64,000 nucleotides of DNA, from assembly GCF_011604685.1 (NCBI RefSeq), contig NZ_CP050063.1, forward strand, positions 7,667,001 to 7,731,000, read 5' to 3'. Position numbers and translations under genes: made by a program. How positions within the stretch are numbered: position 1 is the stretch's first letter; each line of letters begins with the position of its first letter. This stretch comes from Spirosoma aureum (GTDB lineage: Bacteria; Bacteroidota; Bacteroidia; Cytophagales; Spirosomataceae). Shown piece after piece: positions 53,116 to 62,266 of the stretch. The notes beneath the pieces were generated by a model, which saw only the letters and a list, made by a program, of their open reading frames with translations, was not told the DNA's origin and made no database searches.

Positions 53116-56100
53116 ATGAAGGAATACATCCGTCCCATCAAACGTCTATTAGTCGCCAATCGGGGTGAAATCGCTATCCGTATCATGCGGGCTGCTACCG
53201 AGCTTGGCATCACGACTGTTGCCGTTTACACCTACGAAGACCGTTATTCACTGCACCGTTACAAGGCCGATGAAGCGTATCAGATCGGCCGCGACGAAGA
53301 ACCTCTGAAACCCTACCTCGATGTAGAAGGTATCGTTCTATTGGCTAAACGGCATAAGATCGACGCGATTCACCCAGGATATGGTTTTTTATCTGAAAAC
53401 GTAAAGCTAGCCCGTCGGTGCCGCGAAGAGGGCATTATTTTCGTTGGGCCGTCGCCGGAAGCGATGGATGCGCTGGGCGATAAAGTGAGAGCGAAAAATC
53501 TGGCGACTACAGCAGGGGTTCCCCTTATTCCTGATTCTCGGGAAGAAAATATGAGCCCGGAGTTTGCCTTGTTAGAAGCTGAGCGGATTGGTTTTCCGGT
53601 TATGGTGAAAGCCGCTGCGGGTGGCGGTGGACGTGGGATGCGGGTGGTACGGCAGGCCGAAGAGTTTGAAAAAGCGTTTACGGAGGCCAAAAATGAAGCT
53701 CGTAATGCGTTCGGTGATGACACCATTTTTCTGGAAAAATTCATTGAAGATCCCAAACATATTGAAGTACAACTCCTTGGCGATCAGCACGGCAATATCG
53801 TTCACCTATACGAACGCGATTGCTCGGTTCAGCGTCGATTCCAGAAGGTTGTTGAGGTAGCGCCCTCTTTTGGCCTGAAGCAGGAAACCAAACAGAAACT
53901 GTACGAATATGCGCTTCAGCTGGGCCGGGCCGTGAAGTATTCGAACGCAGGTACAGTTGAATTTCTGGTTGATAAAAACGAAAACATTTATTTCATCGAG
54001 GTCAACCCTCGAATTCAGGTTGAGCATACGATCACGGAAGAAGTAACGGGCATCGATATTGTCAGGACGCAAATCCTGATTGCGATGGGTTACAAACTAT
54101 CCGATAATGGGATCTACATCCACCATCAGGATGAAATACCGCTGAATGGATTCGCGATTCAGTGTCGTATCACTACCGAAGATCCAACCAACGGATTCAA
54201 GCCAGATTTTGGCACGATCATCGCCTACCGTAATGCGGCTGGTTTTGGTATACGGCTCGACGAAGGCAGTAGCTACGCGGGCATGAAAATTTCGCCTTAC
54301 TTCGACTCGATGATCGTAAAGGTATCGGCGCGGGGGCGAACATTAAAGGGAGCCACTCAACGCCTGACACGTGCTTTACTGGAATTCCGGATTCGGGGCG
54401 TAAAGACTAACATCGGCTTTCTGCTGAATGTAATCAGCCACCCAATTTTTCAGCGCGGAGAAGCCCGGGTTTCGTTTATCGAATCACACCCCGAGCTATT
54501 CGACTTACGGAAGCCACAGGACCGCTCGACGCGGGTACTTAACTACCTCGCCGATGTCATTGTCAACGGCAACCCGGAGGTAAAAAAGAAAGATGATACC
54601 AAATTTTTCAGGACACCTATCGTTCCTCCTTACGATACATTTGGCCCCTATCCTGCCGGTAATCGGGATCGATTGAAGGAATTGGGCCGGGAAAATTTTA
54701 CGCAGTGGGTACTCGATCAGAAGTGCGTTCTCTATACCGATACGACCTTCCGCGACGGTCACCAGTCACTGCTGGCAACCCGCGTTCGAACACAGGATCT
54801 GCAAAAAGTAGCCGAAGGATTTGCCAAAAACCATCCCGAACTGTTCTCGATGGAAGTATGGGGTGGAGCTACGTTCGATGTATCGATGCGGTTCCTCTAC
54901 GAAAGCCCGTGGAAACGTCTGGCTGCACTACGCGAAGCTATGCCGAACATGCTGCTCCAAATGCTGTTCCGGGGCTCCAATGCGGTTGGTTACTCGGCCT
55001 ATCCGGACAATCTGATTGAAAAATTCGTCGAAAAATCCTGGGAAACGGGTATTGATATTTTCCGGATCTTCGACTCACTGAACTGGAATGAAGCCATGAA
55101 GGTGAGCATTCGGGCCGTTCGCGAACGGACAGATGCCCTTTGTGAAGCGGCTATCTGCTATACTGGCGATATGCTCGATCCGGCAAAACACAAGAAATAT
55201 AATCTGCAATATTACCTGGATCTGGCCAGGCAGCTTGAAGACGAAGGTGCGCACATGCTGGCCATTAAAGACATGGCGGGCCTGCTGAAACCACTGGCGG
55301 CTGATGTACTGGTGCGCGAATTGAAAAAAGCGGTGAGCATCCCGGTTCATCTGCACACCCACGATACGGCAGGCATTCAGGCCGCGACCTATCTAAAAGC
55401 CATCGATGCCGGTGTCGACATTGTCGATTGTGCGCTGGGAGCACTGTCTGGCCTGACCTCGCAACCGAATTTCAATTCCGTGGTCGCCATGATGCAGGGG
55501 CATGAACGCGAATGTCCCATCAATTTATCGTCGCTCAATGCATACTCCAACTATTGGGAAGACGTCCGCGAATATTACTACCCATTCGAGTCGGGTATGA
55601 AAGCAGGGAGCGCCGAAGTGTATGAGAACGAAATTCCGGGGGGGCAGTACTCAAACCTGAAACCGCAAGCTTTTGCAACGGGCCTGGGCGACAAATTTGA
55701 GACACTCAAGAAGAACTATTCCGTAGCGAACCAATTGTTCGGCGATATTGTGAAGGTAACACCTTCGTCGAAAGTGGTTGGAGACATGGCGATTTTCATG
55801 ACCGCCAACAACCTGACTGCCGATGACGTATTGACTCGGGGCGAATCGCTGTCATTTCCCGAATCGGTGAAAGAACTGATGAAAGGAATTCTGGGCCAAC
55901 CCGTAGGCGGTTTCCCAAAAGAGGTTCAGCAGATTATCCTTAAGGGCGACCAACCCATCACCGGGCGTCCAAATGAGCACCTGAAACCGATTGACTTCGA
56001 CGCCGATTTTTCCGCTTTCCAGAAGAAATACCCGCTGAGTGATGGGTTCGTAGATTATCTGTCGTATCAGATGTATCCGAAGGTGTATGACGAATACTAT

Positions 56101-56568
56101 AAAGCCAACGAGCAATATGGCGATGTCAGCATTATTCCGACCCCGGCATTTTTCTACGGTCTGAAGGAGAACGAAGAGATTCTGATCAACATTGAAGAGG
56201 GTAAAAATATCCTTGTTCGGCTGTTGTTCAAGTCAGAACCGAATGAGTTCGGAATGCGGACAATCACCTTTGAACTGAATGGACAGAGCCGCCAGGTTCA
56301 GGTTCGCGACAGAGCGTCGAAGGTAGAAAAAGCGATGAACGCCAAGATTGGTAAAGCGGGCGATGTGGGCGCTCCCCTACAGGGTCGGCTCACGCGAATA
56401 CTGGTTAAAGCGGGCGATGAGGTCAAGAAAAACCAGCCGCTATTTGTGATTGAGGCCATGAAGATGGAGAGTATCGTAGCAGCACCCAAAGCAGGGAAGG
56501 TCGATAAGATCGCGCTCAAAGAAGGCGTTGTGGTCGAACAGGACGACTGTGTGGTTGAATTGTCGTAA
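53116..56568 (+). CDS. pyc: Pyruvate carboxylase
   Basis: This 1150-residue single-chain enzyme carboxylates pyruvate to oxaloacetate with ATP and biotin. It has a biotin carboxylase domain (about 8-455; KRLLVANRGEIAIRIMRAA, AAAGGGGRGMR, FIEVNPRIQVEHTITEEVTG), a carboxyltransferase domain (about 535-810; DTTFRDGHQSLLATRVRT, HLHTHDTAG) and a C-terminal biotinyl domain with EAMKMES and Lys1116. I start at ATG 53116, not at the TTG four codons earlier. It is monocistronic with a strong terminator and serves anaplerosis and gluconeogenesis. Confidence 0.97.
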   Translation: MKEYIRPIKRLLVANRGEIAIRIMRAATELGITTVAVYTYEDRYSLHRYKADEAYQIGRDEEPLKPYLDVEGIVLLAKRHKIDAIHPGYGFLSENVKLARRCREEGIIFVGPSPEAMDALGDKVRAKNLATTAGVPLIPDSREENMSPEFALLEAERIGFPVMVKAAAGGGGRGMRVVRQAEEFEKAFTEAKNEARNAFGDDTIFLEKFIEDPKHIEVQLLGDQHGNIVHLYERDCSVQRRFQKVVEVAPSFGLKQETKQKLYEYALQLGRAVKYSNAGTVEFLVDKNENIYFIEVNPRIQVEHTITEEVTGIDIVRTQILIAMGYKLSDNGIYIHHQDEIPLNGFAIQCRITTEDPTNGFKPDFGTIIAYRNAAGFGIRLDEGSSYAGMKISPYFDSMIVKVSARGRTLKGATQRLTRALLEFRIRGVKTNIGFLLNVISHPIFQRGEARVSFIESHPELFDLRKPQDRSTRVLNYLADVIVNGNPEVKKKDDTKFFRTPIVPPYDTFGPYPAGNRDRLKELGRENFTQWVLDQKCVLYTDTTFRDGHQSLLATRVRTQDLQKVAEGFAKNHPELFSMEVWGGATFDVSMRFLYESPWKRLAALREAMPNMLLQMLFRGSNAVGYSAYPDNLIEKFVEKSWETGIDIFRIFDSLNWNEAMKVSIRAVRERTDALCEAAICYTGDMLDPAKHKKYNLQYYLDLARQLEDEGAHMLAIKDMAGLLKPLAADVLVRELKKAVSIPVHLHTHDTAGIQAATYLKAIDAGVDIVDCALGALSGLTSQPNFNSVVAMMQGHERECPINLSSLNAYSNYWEDVREYYYPFESGMKAGSAEVYENEIPGGQYSNLKPQAFATGLGDKFETLKKNYSVANQLFGDIVKVTPSSKVVGDMAIFMTANNLTADDVLTRGESLSFPESVKELMKGILGQPVGGFPKEVQQIILKGDQPITGRPNEHLKPIDFDADFSAFQKKYPLSDGFVDYLSYQMYPKVYDEYYKANEQYGDVSIIPTPAFFYGLKENEEILINIEEGKNILVRLLFKSEPNEFGMRTITFELNGQSRQVQVRDRASKVEKAMNAKIGKAGDVGAPLQGRLTRILVKAGDEVKKNQPLFVIEAMKMESIVAAPKAGKVDKIALKEGVVVEQDDCVVELS

Positions 56569-56632
56569 TGACGAACTACTGAACCTGCCTCTAGAGCAGT
56601 CATTCAGTGAGTAAATAAGGCAGGATTTTTTC

Positions 56633-56667
56633 AGTCCCGGTTTTAGCAAAACCGGGACTTCTTGTTT
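56633..56667 (+). terminator. Intrinsic terminator of pyc
   Basis: A 12-bp stem (56633-56644 with 56648-56659), a 3-nt loop and a T-rich tail. Confidence 0.85.
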
Positions 56668-56791
56668 TTGTGTTTTTCTATACCTGATAAGACACAGAAG
56701 TTGCATCATTTACTGAGTGTTTTTTGTGGATAACATTGTGTAAAACAAAATTTTACGCCAAATTACTACCTCTAAACGAACCCCTTGCATC

Positions 56792-57181
56792 ATGGAGAAT
56801 CAGCCCTCAACTCCGCCTTTATCACCCGCTCCCGTACCGCTTAGCGAGTCTGACGCTCGTATGTGGGCAATGTTCACTCACTTAAGCGCCCTACCCGGCT
56901 CATTTGTGCTGATTGGCAGTATCGTGTTGCCATTGGTCATCTGGCAGATTCAGAAAGAAAAGTCCCCATTTGTGGACTTTCATGGGAAAGAAGCCGTAAA
57001 CTTCAACATCACAATAGCGATTGCGGCCTGTTTATCATTTTTATTGATGCTCATTTTAATCGGTGTGTTTCTCATTTGGGTAGTGGGAGTCGTATGGCTT
57101 GTTTTCACCGTTATTGCCGCTGTTAAAGCGAATAACGGCGAATATTACCGGTATCCGCTGACCATTCGGTTTATTAAATAA
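56792..57181 (+). CDS. DUF4870 membrane protein
   Basis: This 129-residue protein has a proline-rich N-terminus and three hydrophobic segments. It follows the DUF4870 pattern: DARMWAMFTHLSALPG, then WQIQKEKSPFVDFHGKEAVNFNITI, then a double membrane segment and VKANNGEYYRYPLTIRFIK. The function of this family is unknown. It stands alone between terminators. Confidence 0.88.
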   Translation: MENQPSTPPLSPAPVPLSESDARMWAMFTHLSALPGSFVLIGSIVLPLVIWQIQKEKSPFVDFHGKEAVNFNITIAIAACLSFLLMLILIGVFLIWVVGVVWLVFTVIAAVKANNGEYYRYPLTIRFIK

Positions 57182-57566
57182 GTCGGGACGTCATATTATC
57201 TTATCGTCTTTCAGTAGCTTGACTCTATAATTCCAATCGCCATTCCAGTCAAAATCCCATTGAGAGTCGGTAAAGATCTCATTGGGATTTTGTATTTTCT
57301 CAAGGTGCTTTTCTGAGCTTTATCTGGCAGTATTTGGCTTTATTTCTGTAATAAATCCAACATAACAAGTTGATTGTAAAGCCCCTTAACCCTTTTCTAG
57401 AGAAAACTCCAAACAGGGCTTTTAATCTAAAGGAGCACATTTTGCGTTATTCACGATTCCAATTCTCAGGGATTTTACCCGAACCTAATCACCCTTACTT
57501 TGCGTTTTAAGTATGACTTTTCGGTCAGAGTTTTGATTAATTTATTTCTTTTATCGCGAATACCCC
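57182..57566. other. Intergenic region before sufS with a terminator
   Basis: In this 385-base gap, a 15-bp stem with one mismatch (57250-57264 with 57278-57292) and a short T-rich tail ends the DUF4870 transcript. The rest should carry the suf promoter. No frame is convincing. Confidence 0.65.
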
Positions 57567-58805
57567 ATGCAGTCGGCTTTAGAAAGTACCCTCGATATAC
57601 AAAAAATTCGTCAGGACTTCCCCGTACTTGATCAGGAAGTGAACGGGCGTCCACTGGTCTACTTCGACAATGCAGCTACGAATCAAAAGCCGCTTCCGGT
57701 CATTCATGCCTTAACCCGCTATTACGAAGGCTACAACGCTAACATTCACCGGGGTATTCACCACTTGGCCGAGCAGGCAACAGCGGCATTTGAAGCATCT
57801 CGCCGGGCCGTCCAGGCGTTTTTGAATGCAAAACACTGGCAGGAAATCATCTTTACTTACGGCACTACTGATGGCATTAATCTGGTTGCTCAGACGTATG
57901 GCCGCCGGTTTTTGAAAGAGGGTGATGAGATCATTATCTCGACTATGGAACACCATTCCAACATTGTTCCCTGGCAAATGTTGTGCGAAGAAAAGGGATG
58001 TGTTCTTAAGGTTATTCCTGTTGATGACAACGGCGAATTGCTGATCGACGAGTATGAAAAGCTTTTGTCGGAGAAAACAAAATTTGTTTCCTGCGTTCAC
58101 GTCTCGAATTCGCTCGGAACGATAAATCCGGTCAAGACCATCATTGATAAAGCCCACGCCGTTGGCGCTGTTGTCCTGATCGATGGAGCGCAGGCAAGCT
58201 CACACCTTGAACTGGATGTGCAGGCACTGGACGCTGATTTTTACGTACTATCCGCTCATAAATTATATGGCCCAACAGGCATGGGTGTCCTGTATGGTAA
58301 AAAAGATATTCTCGACTCAATGCCGCCTTACCGGGGCGGGGGCGAGATGATCAAGGAAGTCACATTTGCCAAAACGACCTATAACGACCTGCCATATAAA
58401 TTCGAGGCTGGCACACCCAATATTGCCGATGTGATTGCCGTTAAAACGGCGCTGGAATACATGGCTGGCTTAGGTAAAGAAAATATTGCTGCCCACGAAA
58501 ACGACCTGCTTCAATACGCTACGGAACAATTGAGTGAGCTGAACGGTCTACGCATTATCGGTCAGGCTAAGCACAAAATCGGCGTCATTTCGTTTGTGCT
58601 CGATGGTATTCATCATCAGGATACAGGCGTCATTCTGGATCAGCAGGGCATAGCTGTCCGAACGGGTCATCACTGCACCCAACCGCTGATGCAACGTTTC
58701 GGAATAGCAGGAACTACGCGGGCGTCATTTGCGGTTTATAACACCAGAGAAGAGGTTGATCGGCTCGTGCAGGGTCTGCGTCGGGTGCAGAAAATGATGC
58801 TTTGA
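57567..58805 (+). CDS. sufS: Cysteine desulfurase SufS
   Basis: This 412-residue PLP enzyme mobilises sulfur from cysteine for Fe-S cluster assembly. It has YFDNAATNQKP, the HHSNIVPWQ segment, Lys232 in LSAHKLYGPTG (PLP Schiff base) and the sulfur-carrying Cys370 in VRTGHHCTQP, typical of the SufS (group II) type. It leads a run with sufE, a DUF59 gene and a bacilliredoxin; the sufBCD scaffold genes are not in the window. A small toxin-antitoxin module lies between it and sufE. Confidence 0.95.
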   Translation: MQSALESTLDIQKIRQDFPVLDQEVNGRPLVYFDNAATNQKPLPVIHALTRYYEGYNANIHRGIHHLAEQATAAFEASRRAVQAFLNAKHWQEIIFTYGTTDGINLVAQTYGRRFLKEGDEIIISTMEHHSNIVPWQMLCEEKGCVLKVIPVDDNGELLIDEYEKLLSEKTKFVSCVHVSNSLGTINPVKTIIDKAHAVGAVVLIDGAQASSHLELDVQALDADFYVLSAHKLYGPTGMGVLYGKKDILDSMPPYRGGGEMIKEVTFAKTTYNDLPYKFEAGTPNIADVIAVKTALEYMAGLGKENIAAHENDLLQYATEQLSELNGLRIIGQAKHKIGVISFVLDGIHHQDTGVILDQQGIAVRTGHHCTQPLMQRFGIAGTTRASFAVYNTREEVDRLVQGLRRVQKMML

Positions 58806-58827
58806 TAATGCCTAACTTGTTTTTCGT

Positions 58828-59019
58828 ATGATCAGTACAGCTGCTATTATTGAATCATTCAGCCAGTTACCGGAGAAAATATCTCTTGATGAGGCAGTGG
58901 AACGGCTCATTATACTCGAACGCTATGAAAAGGCGATGGATGAAATGAGCCATAATAAGGGCCACAAGAATGAGGATGTTATGCGGGAAATGAAAGAATG
59001 GATACAGGTGCACCGATAA
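58828..59019 (+). CDS. Putative antitoxin
   Basis: This 63-residue acidic, helical protein (SLDEAVERLIILERYEKAMDEM) overlaps the following ParE/RelE-like gene by 22 bp, the usual layout of a type II toxin-antitoxin pair. It has no motif of its own that I recognise; the antitoxin call rests on size, charge and position. It starts 22 bp after sufS. Confidence 0.68.
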   Translation: MISTAAIIESFSQLPEKISLDEAVERLIILERYEKAMDEMSHNKGHKNEDVMREMKEWIQVHR

Positions 59020-59292
59020 TATGGACAGACGAAGCCAAAGAAGACTTACGTGATGTTCTCCATTATCTTTCACGCTCTCCGTTAGCTTACGTTGACAACT
59101 GGTCAAATAAACTGACTAAAAAGCTAAGTTTACCGGTATTATTTCCGGAAATGGGCCGCAAAGTTCCAGAAAAAGAACTTAGTCATCTTAGGGAAATATT
59201 AGTAGGAAATTATCGCTTGCTATATATACCTCAATGATATGATAACGATTATTGGCGTTAGGCACCAAGCCAGCCAGTTAGGAAAATTTTGA
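58998..59292 (+). pseudogene. ParE/RelE-family toxin, C-terminus frameshifted
   Basis: The frame encodes IIWTDEAKEDLRDVLHYL, then FPEMGRKVPEKELSHLREIL and GNYRLLYIPQ, the ParE/RelE pattern. It stops at 59237 after 79 codons. In the next frame the bases directly after read NDMITIIGVRHQASQLGKF and stop at 59292, which is the expected last strand with the RHQA-type end. A single missing base near 59232 therefore removes about 20 residues, including the strand that completes the fold. The toxin is likely weak or inactive. Confidence 0.72.
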
Positions 59293-59294
59293 GG

Positions 59295-59732
59295 ATGACC
59301 ATTAACGAGAAACAGGACGAAATTATCGAAGAATTCGACTTGTTCGAGGATCAGCTCGACAAGACGCAATACATTATAGATCTGGGCAAAAAACTGCCTC
59401 CCATGCCCGAAACCAGTAAAACGGACGAAAACCGTATTATGGGCTGTCAGTCAAAGGTGTGGGTCGATGCGGAATTTAAAGACGATCGGCTCTACTTCAA
59501 CGGTGATAGCGAACAAACGGCACAAATTTCAAAAGGGCTGGTTAGTTTGCTGATTCGGGTATTATCGGGCGAAAAACCCGAAGATATTGCCAAAGCTGAT
59601 CTGTATTTCATTCCACGAGTTGGTATGGGTAACCTGATTACCTCACTACGGGCGGGTGGATTGGCCTCAATGATTGAACGCATGAAAGCCTACGGCCGCG
59701 CTTACACCAGCCAGGTTGCTCAGGCAGACTAA
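59295..59732 (+). CDS. sufE: SufE family cysteine desulfuration protein
   Basis: This 145-residue protein accepts persulfide from SufS and activates it. The active-site Cys51 lies in NRIMGCQSKVWV, and the C-terminal half (YFIPRVGMGNLITSLRAGGL) is the family's signature. The ATG at 59295 is preferred over a TTG two codons earlier. It directly follows the broken toxin (about 2 bp), indicating that the toxin-antitoxin pair was inserted between sufS and sufE. Confidence 0.95.
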   Translation: MTINEKQDEIIEEFDLFEDQLDKTQYIIDLGKKLPPMPETSKTDENRIMGCQSKVWVDAEFKDDRLYFNGDSEQTAQISKGLVSLLIRVLSGEKPEDIAKADLYFIPRVGMGNLITSLRAGGLASMIERMKAYGRAYTSQVAQAD

Positions 59733-59770
59733 TATAACGTCTAACTATTTACGCATTAACGTCTTTTGCA

Positions 59771-60082
59771 ATGACAGACGAAGAACTGAAAGAACAAGTC
59801 GTACTAGCCCTTAAAGGCGTATATGATCCCGAAATTCCGGTGGATGTATATGAGCTGGGGCTGATTTACGACATCAAAATATTCCCGGTCAATAACGTCT
59901 ATATTTTGATGACGCTGACCTCGCCTTCCTGCCCATCAGCAGGGTCAATTCCGGCGGAGATCGAAGAGAAGGTACGGGCTATTGATGGAGTCAACGACGT
60001 AAGTGTCGAACTGACTTTTGATCCCCCCTACTCTACTGAACTGATGTCGGAAGTAGCCAAACTTGAATTAGGATTTATGTAA
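59771..60082 (+). CDS. DUF59/MIP18-family Fe-S assembly protein
   Basis: This 103-residue single-domain protein has DPEIPVDVYELGLIYDIKI and the conserved Cys in TLTSPSCPSAGSIPAEIEEKV, ending in VELTFDPPYSTELMS. Stand-alone DUF59 proteins of this kind (SufT/PaaD-like) assist Fe-S cluster maturation, which agrees with sufE 38 bp upstream. It is most likely cotranscribed with sufS and sufE. Confidence 0.9.
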   Translation: MTDEELKEQVVLALKGVYDPEIPVDVYELGLIYDIKIFPVNNVYILMTLTSPSCPSAGSIPAEIEEKVRAIDGVNDVSVELTFDPPYSTELMSEVAKLELGFM

Positions 60083-60181
60083 ACATAGCAGTCGGTCGCT
60101 ACCGGGTCATTAAACCGTCAGTGACATGATTGCAAACCGCTACGGCGGATCATTAATAACTGTAAAAACTGTAAACTAATT

Positions 60182-60613
60182 ATGTATCCTCCTCATTTGC
60201 TTGTCCCGATGCGGGAAGACCTGACGAGCGTCGGGTTTCAGGAACTGACCACCGCCGACGACGTGGTGAACACGATGGAAAATGCTGAAGGCACGATGCT
60301 TGTCGTTGTCAATTCGGTATGTGGTTGCGCAGCGGGTGCAGCCCGTCCGGGCGTAAAGGCGGCCTTAGCGGCCAGTGCCGTTAAACCCGACAAAATGGTG
60401 ACGGTATTTGCCGGTGGCGATCTGGACGCTACGGCCAAGATGCGGGAGTACCTGCTTCCTTATCCACCATCATCGCCAGCCATCGGTATTTTTAAAGATG
60501 GTGATCTGGTACATTTCATCGAGCGGCACCATATTGAAGGGCGTTCAGCACAAATGATTGCTCAACACCTCGAAATGGCGCTGGAAGAGTTTTGTACACC
60601 AGCCAACGCATAA
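60182..60613 (+). CDS. BrxA/BrxB-family bacilliredoxin
   Basis: This 143-residue thioredoxin-like protein carries the CGC motif in VVNSVCGCAAGAARPGV, as in YphP/YqiW bacilliredoxins, which remove bacillithiol from proteins. The ERHHIEGRSAQMIAQHL end also matches. It is 99 bp after the DUF59 gene and before a strong terminator, so probably the last gene of the Suf run, joining redox repair to Fe-S assembly. Confidence 0.93.
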   Translation: MYPPHLLVPMREDLTSVGFQELTTADDVVNTMENAEGTMLVVVNSVCGCAAGAARPGVKAALAASAVKPDKMVTVFAGGDLDATAKMREYLLPYPPSSPAIGIFKDGDLVHFIERHHIEGRSAQMIAQHLEMALEEFCTPANA

Positions 60614-60622
60614 GTAACTAAG

Positions 60623-60674
60623 ATAAATACAAAACGGCCCGACTGAAATTTCAGTCGGGCCGTTTTGTATTTAT
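60623..60674. terminator. Bidirectional terminator, 26-bp perfect palindrome
   Basis: Arms 60623-60648 and 60649-60674 are perfect complements with no spacer, serving the convergent bacilliredoxin and permease genes. It overlaps the permease stop codon. Confidence 0.88.
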
Positions 60675-62008
60675 TAGGCCGAGAATAAGGCTAACACACA
60701 AAACACGTCGACTATCCACAGGCCAATGGGCACCTCCTGACTCTTCCCGACTGCCACTTTAATGACTGTCCATGACAGAAATCCCCAGATTAGGCCCTGG
60801 GTAATCGAATAGCTGAACGGGATCAGCACGAGTGCCAGAAAAGCAGGCAGTGCATCGTCTAATTGGCCCCAGTTGATTCGTGTAACGGGCTTCATCATGA
60901 AAGCCCCAACCAATACCAGAGCCGGAGCCGTTGCAATGGCCGGAATAATCGATAACAATGGCGACAGGAATAGAAAAGGCAGAAAGCAACAGCCCGCAAC
61001 GATGGCTGTCAGGCCTGTTCGCCCACCCTGCGCAATGCCGACCGCCGATTCAATATAGGCGGTACCGGGACTAGTTCCCAGTAAGCCTGCCAGTGTTGTT
61101 GAAACGGCATCGGTCAGTAATGAACGATTCAGATTCCGGGGCTGGCCATCGGCGTCCTGCAAACCCCCTGCTTCAGCAACGCCTACGAACGTAGAGAGAC
61201 TGTCGAACAGATCGGTGAAGGCAAAGGCAAAAATCACGGGCCATAGTGCCCAGGTCAGCGAGTTGGTTAGATCCAGTTTTCCAATTAATGAAAAATCGGG
61301 AGCCGCCCATATGCCCTGACTATTGACCAGCGTTTTTTGGCCAAAGTTAATGGCCGATGCATCGCCCCAATACCGCCCAATGGGCCAGGCAGCCAATGTA
61401 GTCAGAATAATCCCGATAATGATTGCTCCTGGCACATCGCGCACAACCAGAATACTGGTTAACAGCAAGCCAAAAACGAAAGTCAATAGGATCGGGTCGG
61501 TCAGGTGAGCAGCACTGACCAGCGTTGCCGGATTGGCAACAATAAATCGGGCATTCTCGAAGCCGATCAGCGTAATAAATAGACCGATTCCGGCAGAAAC
61601 GGCATAGCGAATGGGCAGTGGAATGATCCGGACAATGGCCGAACGCACATTCAGCACCGACAATAGCAAAAACAGAATACCGGCCCAAAACACGGCTCCC
61701 AGCGCCACTTCGGGCCGAATGCCCATTCCTTTAACGGCCGTAAACGTAAAAAAAGCGTTTAGACCCATGCCCGGTGCTACCACAATTGGATTGCGTGCAT
61801 AGAGCCCCATCATAAGACTGCAAAAAAAGGACAACAAAACCGTAGCCGTCAATACACCACTAAATGGCAAACCGGCCTGACTCAAAATTGACGGGTTAAC
61901 AACGATGATGTACATCGTTGCCAGAAATGTTGAAATACCGGCAAGGACTTCAGTTCGGCGGGACGTAATGGACGTATAATGTTGAGGCATTCGGTTTAGA
62001 GTTGTCAT
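60674..62008 (-). CDS. NCS2-family purine permease (AzgA/PbuG-like)
   Basis: This protein of about 444 residues has 12-14 membrane segments. The N-terminal RTEVLAGISTFLATMYIIVVNPSIL and VAPGMGLNAFFTFTAV are AzgA/GhxP signatures, with FTDLFDSLSTFVGVAEAGG and LLGTSPGTAYIESAVGIAQGG GRTG-type motifs further on. Such carriers import hypoxanthine, guanine or adenine with protons. ATGs at 62026 and 61990 are alternative starts. I looked upstream for a purine riboswitch and found none. Confidence 0.92.
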   Translation of the reverse strand: MTTLNRMPQHYTSITSRRTEVLAGISTFLATMYIIVVNPSILSQAGLPFSGVLTATVLLSFFCSLMMGLYARNPIVVAPGMGLNAFFTFTAVKGMGIRPEVALGAVFWAGILFLLLSVLNVRSAIVRIIPLPIRYAVSAGIGLFITLIGFENARFIVANPATLVSAAHLTDPILLTFVFGLLLTSILVVRDVPGAIIIGIILTTLAAWPIGRYWGDASAINFGQKTLVNSQGIWAAPDFSLIGKLDLTNSLTWALWPVIFAFAFTDLFDSLSTFVGVAEAGGLQDADGQPRNLNRSLLTDAVSTTLAGLLGTSPGTAYIESAVGIAQGGRTGLTAIVAGCCFLPFLFLSPLLSIIPAIATAPALVLVGAFMMKPVTRINWGQLDDALPAFLALVLIPFSYSITQGLIWGFLSWTVIKVAVGKSQEVPIGLWIVDVFCVLALFSA

Positions 62009-62266
62009 TGATTGCTGAACATACAACGAATGACCAAGAATGACAATGACGACTCCGCAATAAACACTTCCGGAGCAAGGTAGGGTTGGTCAACGGCAGG
62101 CGAAATCGGTGGTGAAGTCAGCACAATGAATTTCAACTAATCACTAAAATATTATTTTACAAATAAGCAATTATACAAAATATAACATCAATTAAGTTTC
62201 ACAGTAAAATACACTGGATCGGGCAGCCATTTGATTACATTGGCTTATAATTCAATTTTGTTGTTC

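Noticed and set aside
62009..62266. Purine riboswitch upstream of the NCS2 permease
   Set aside because: I found no three-way junction or conserved purine-aptamer loops in the gap.
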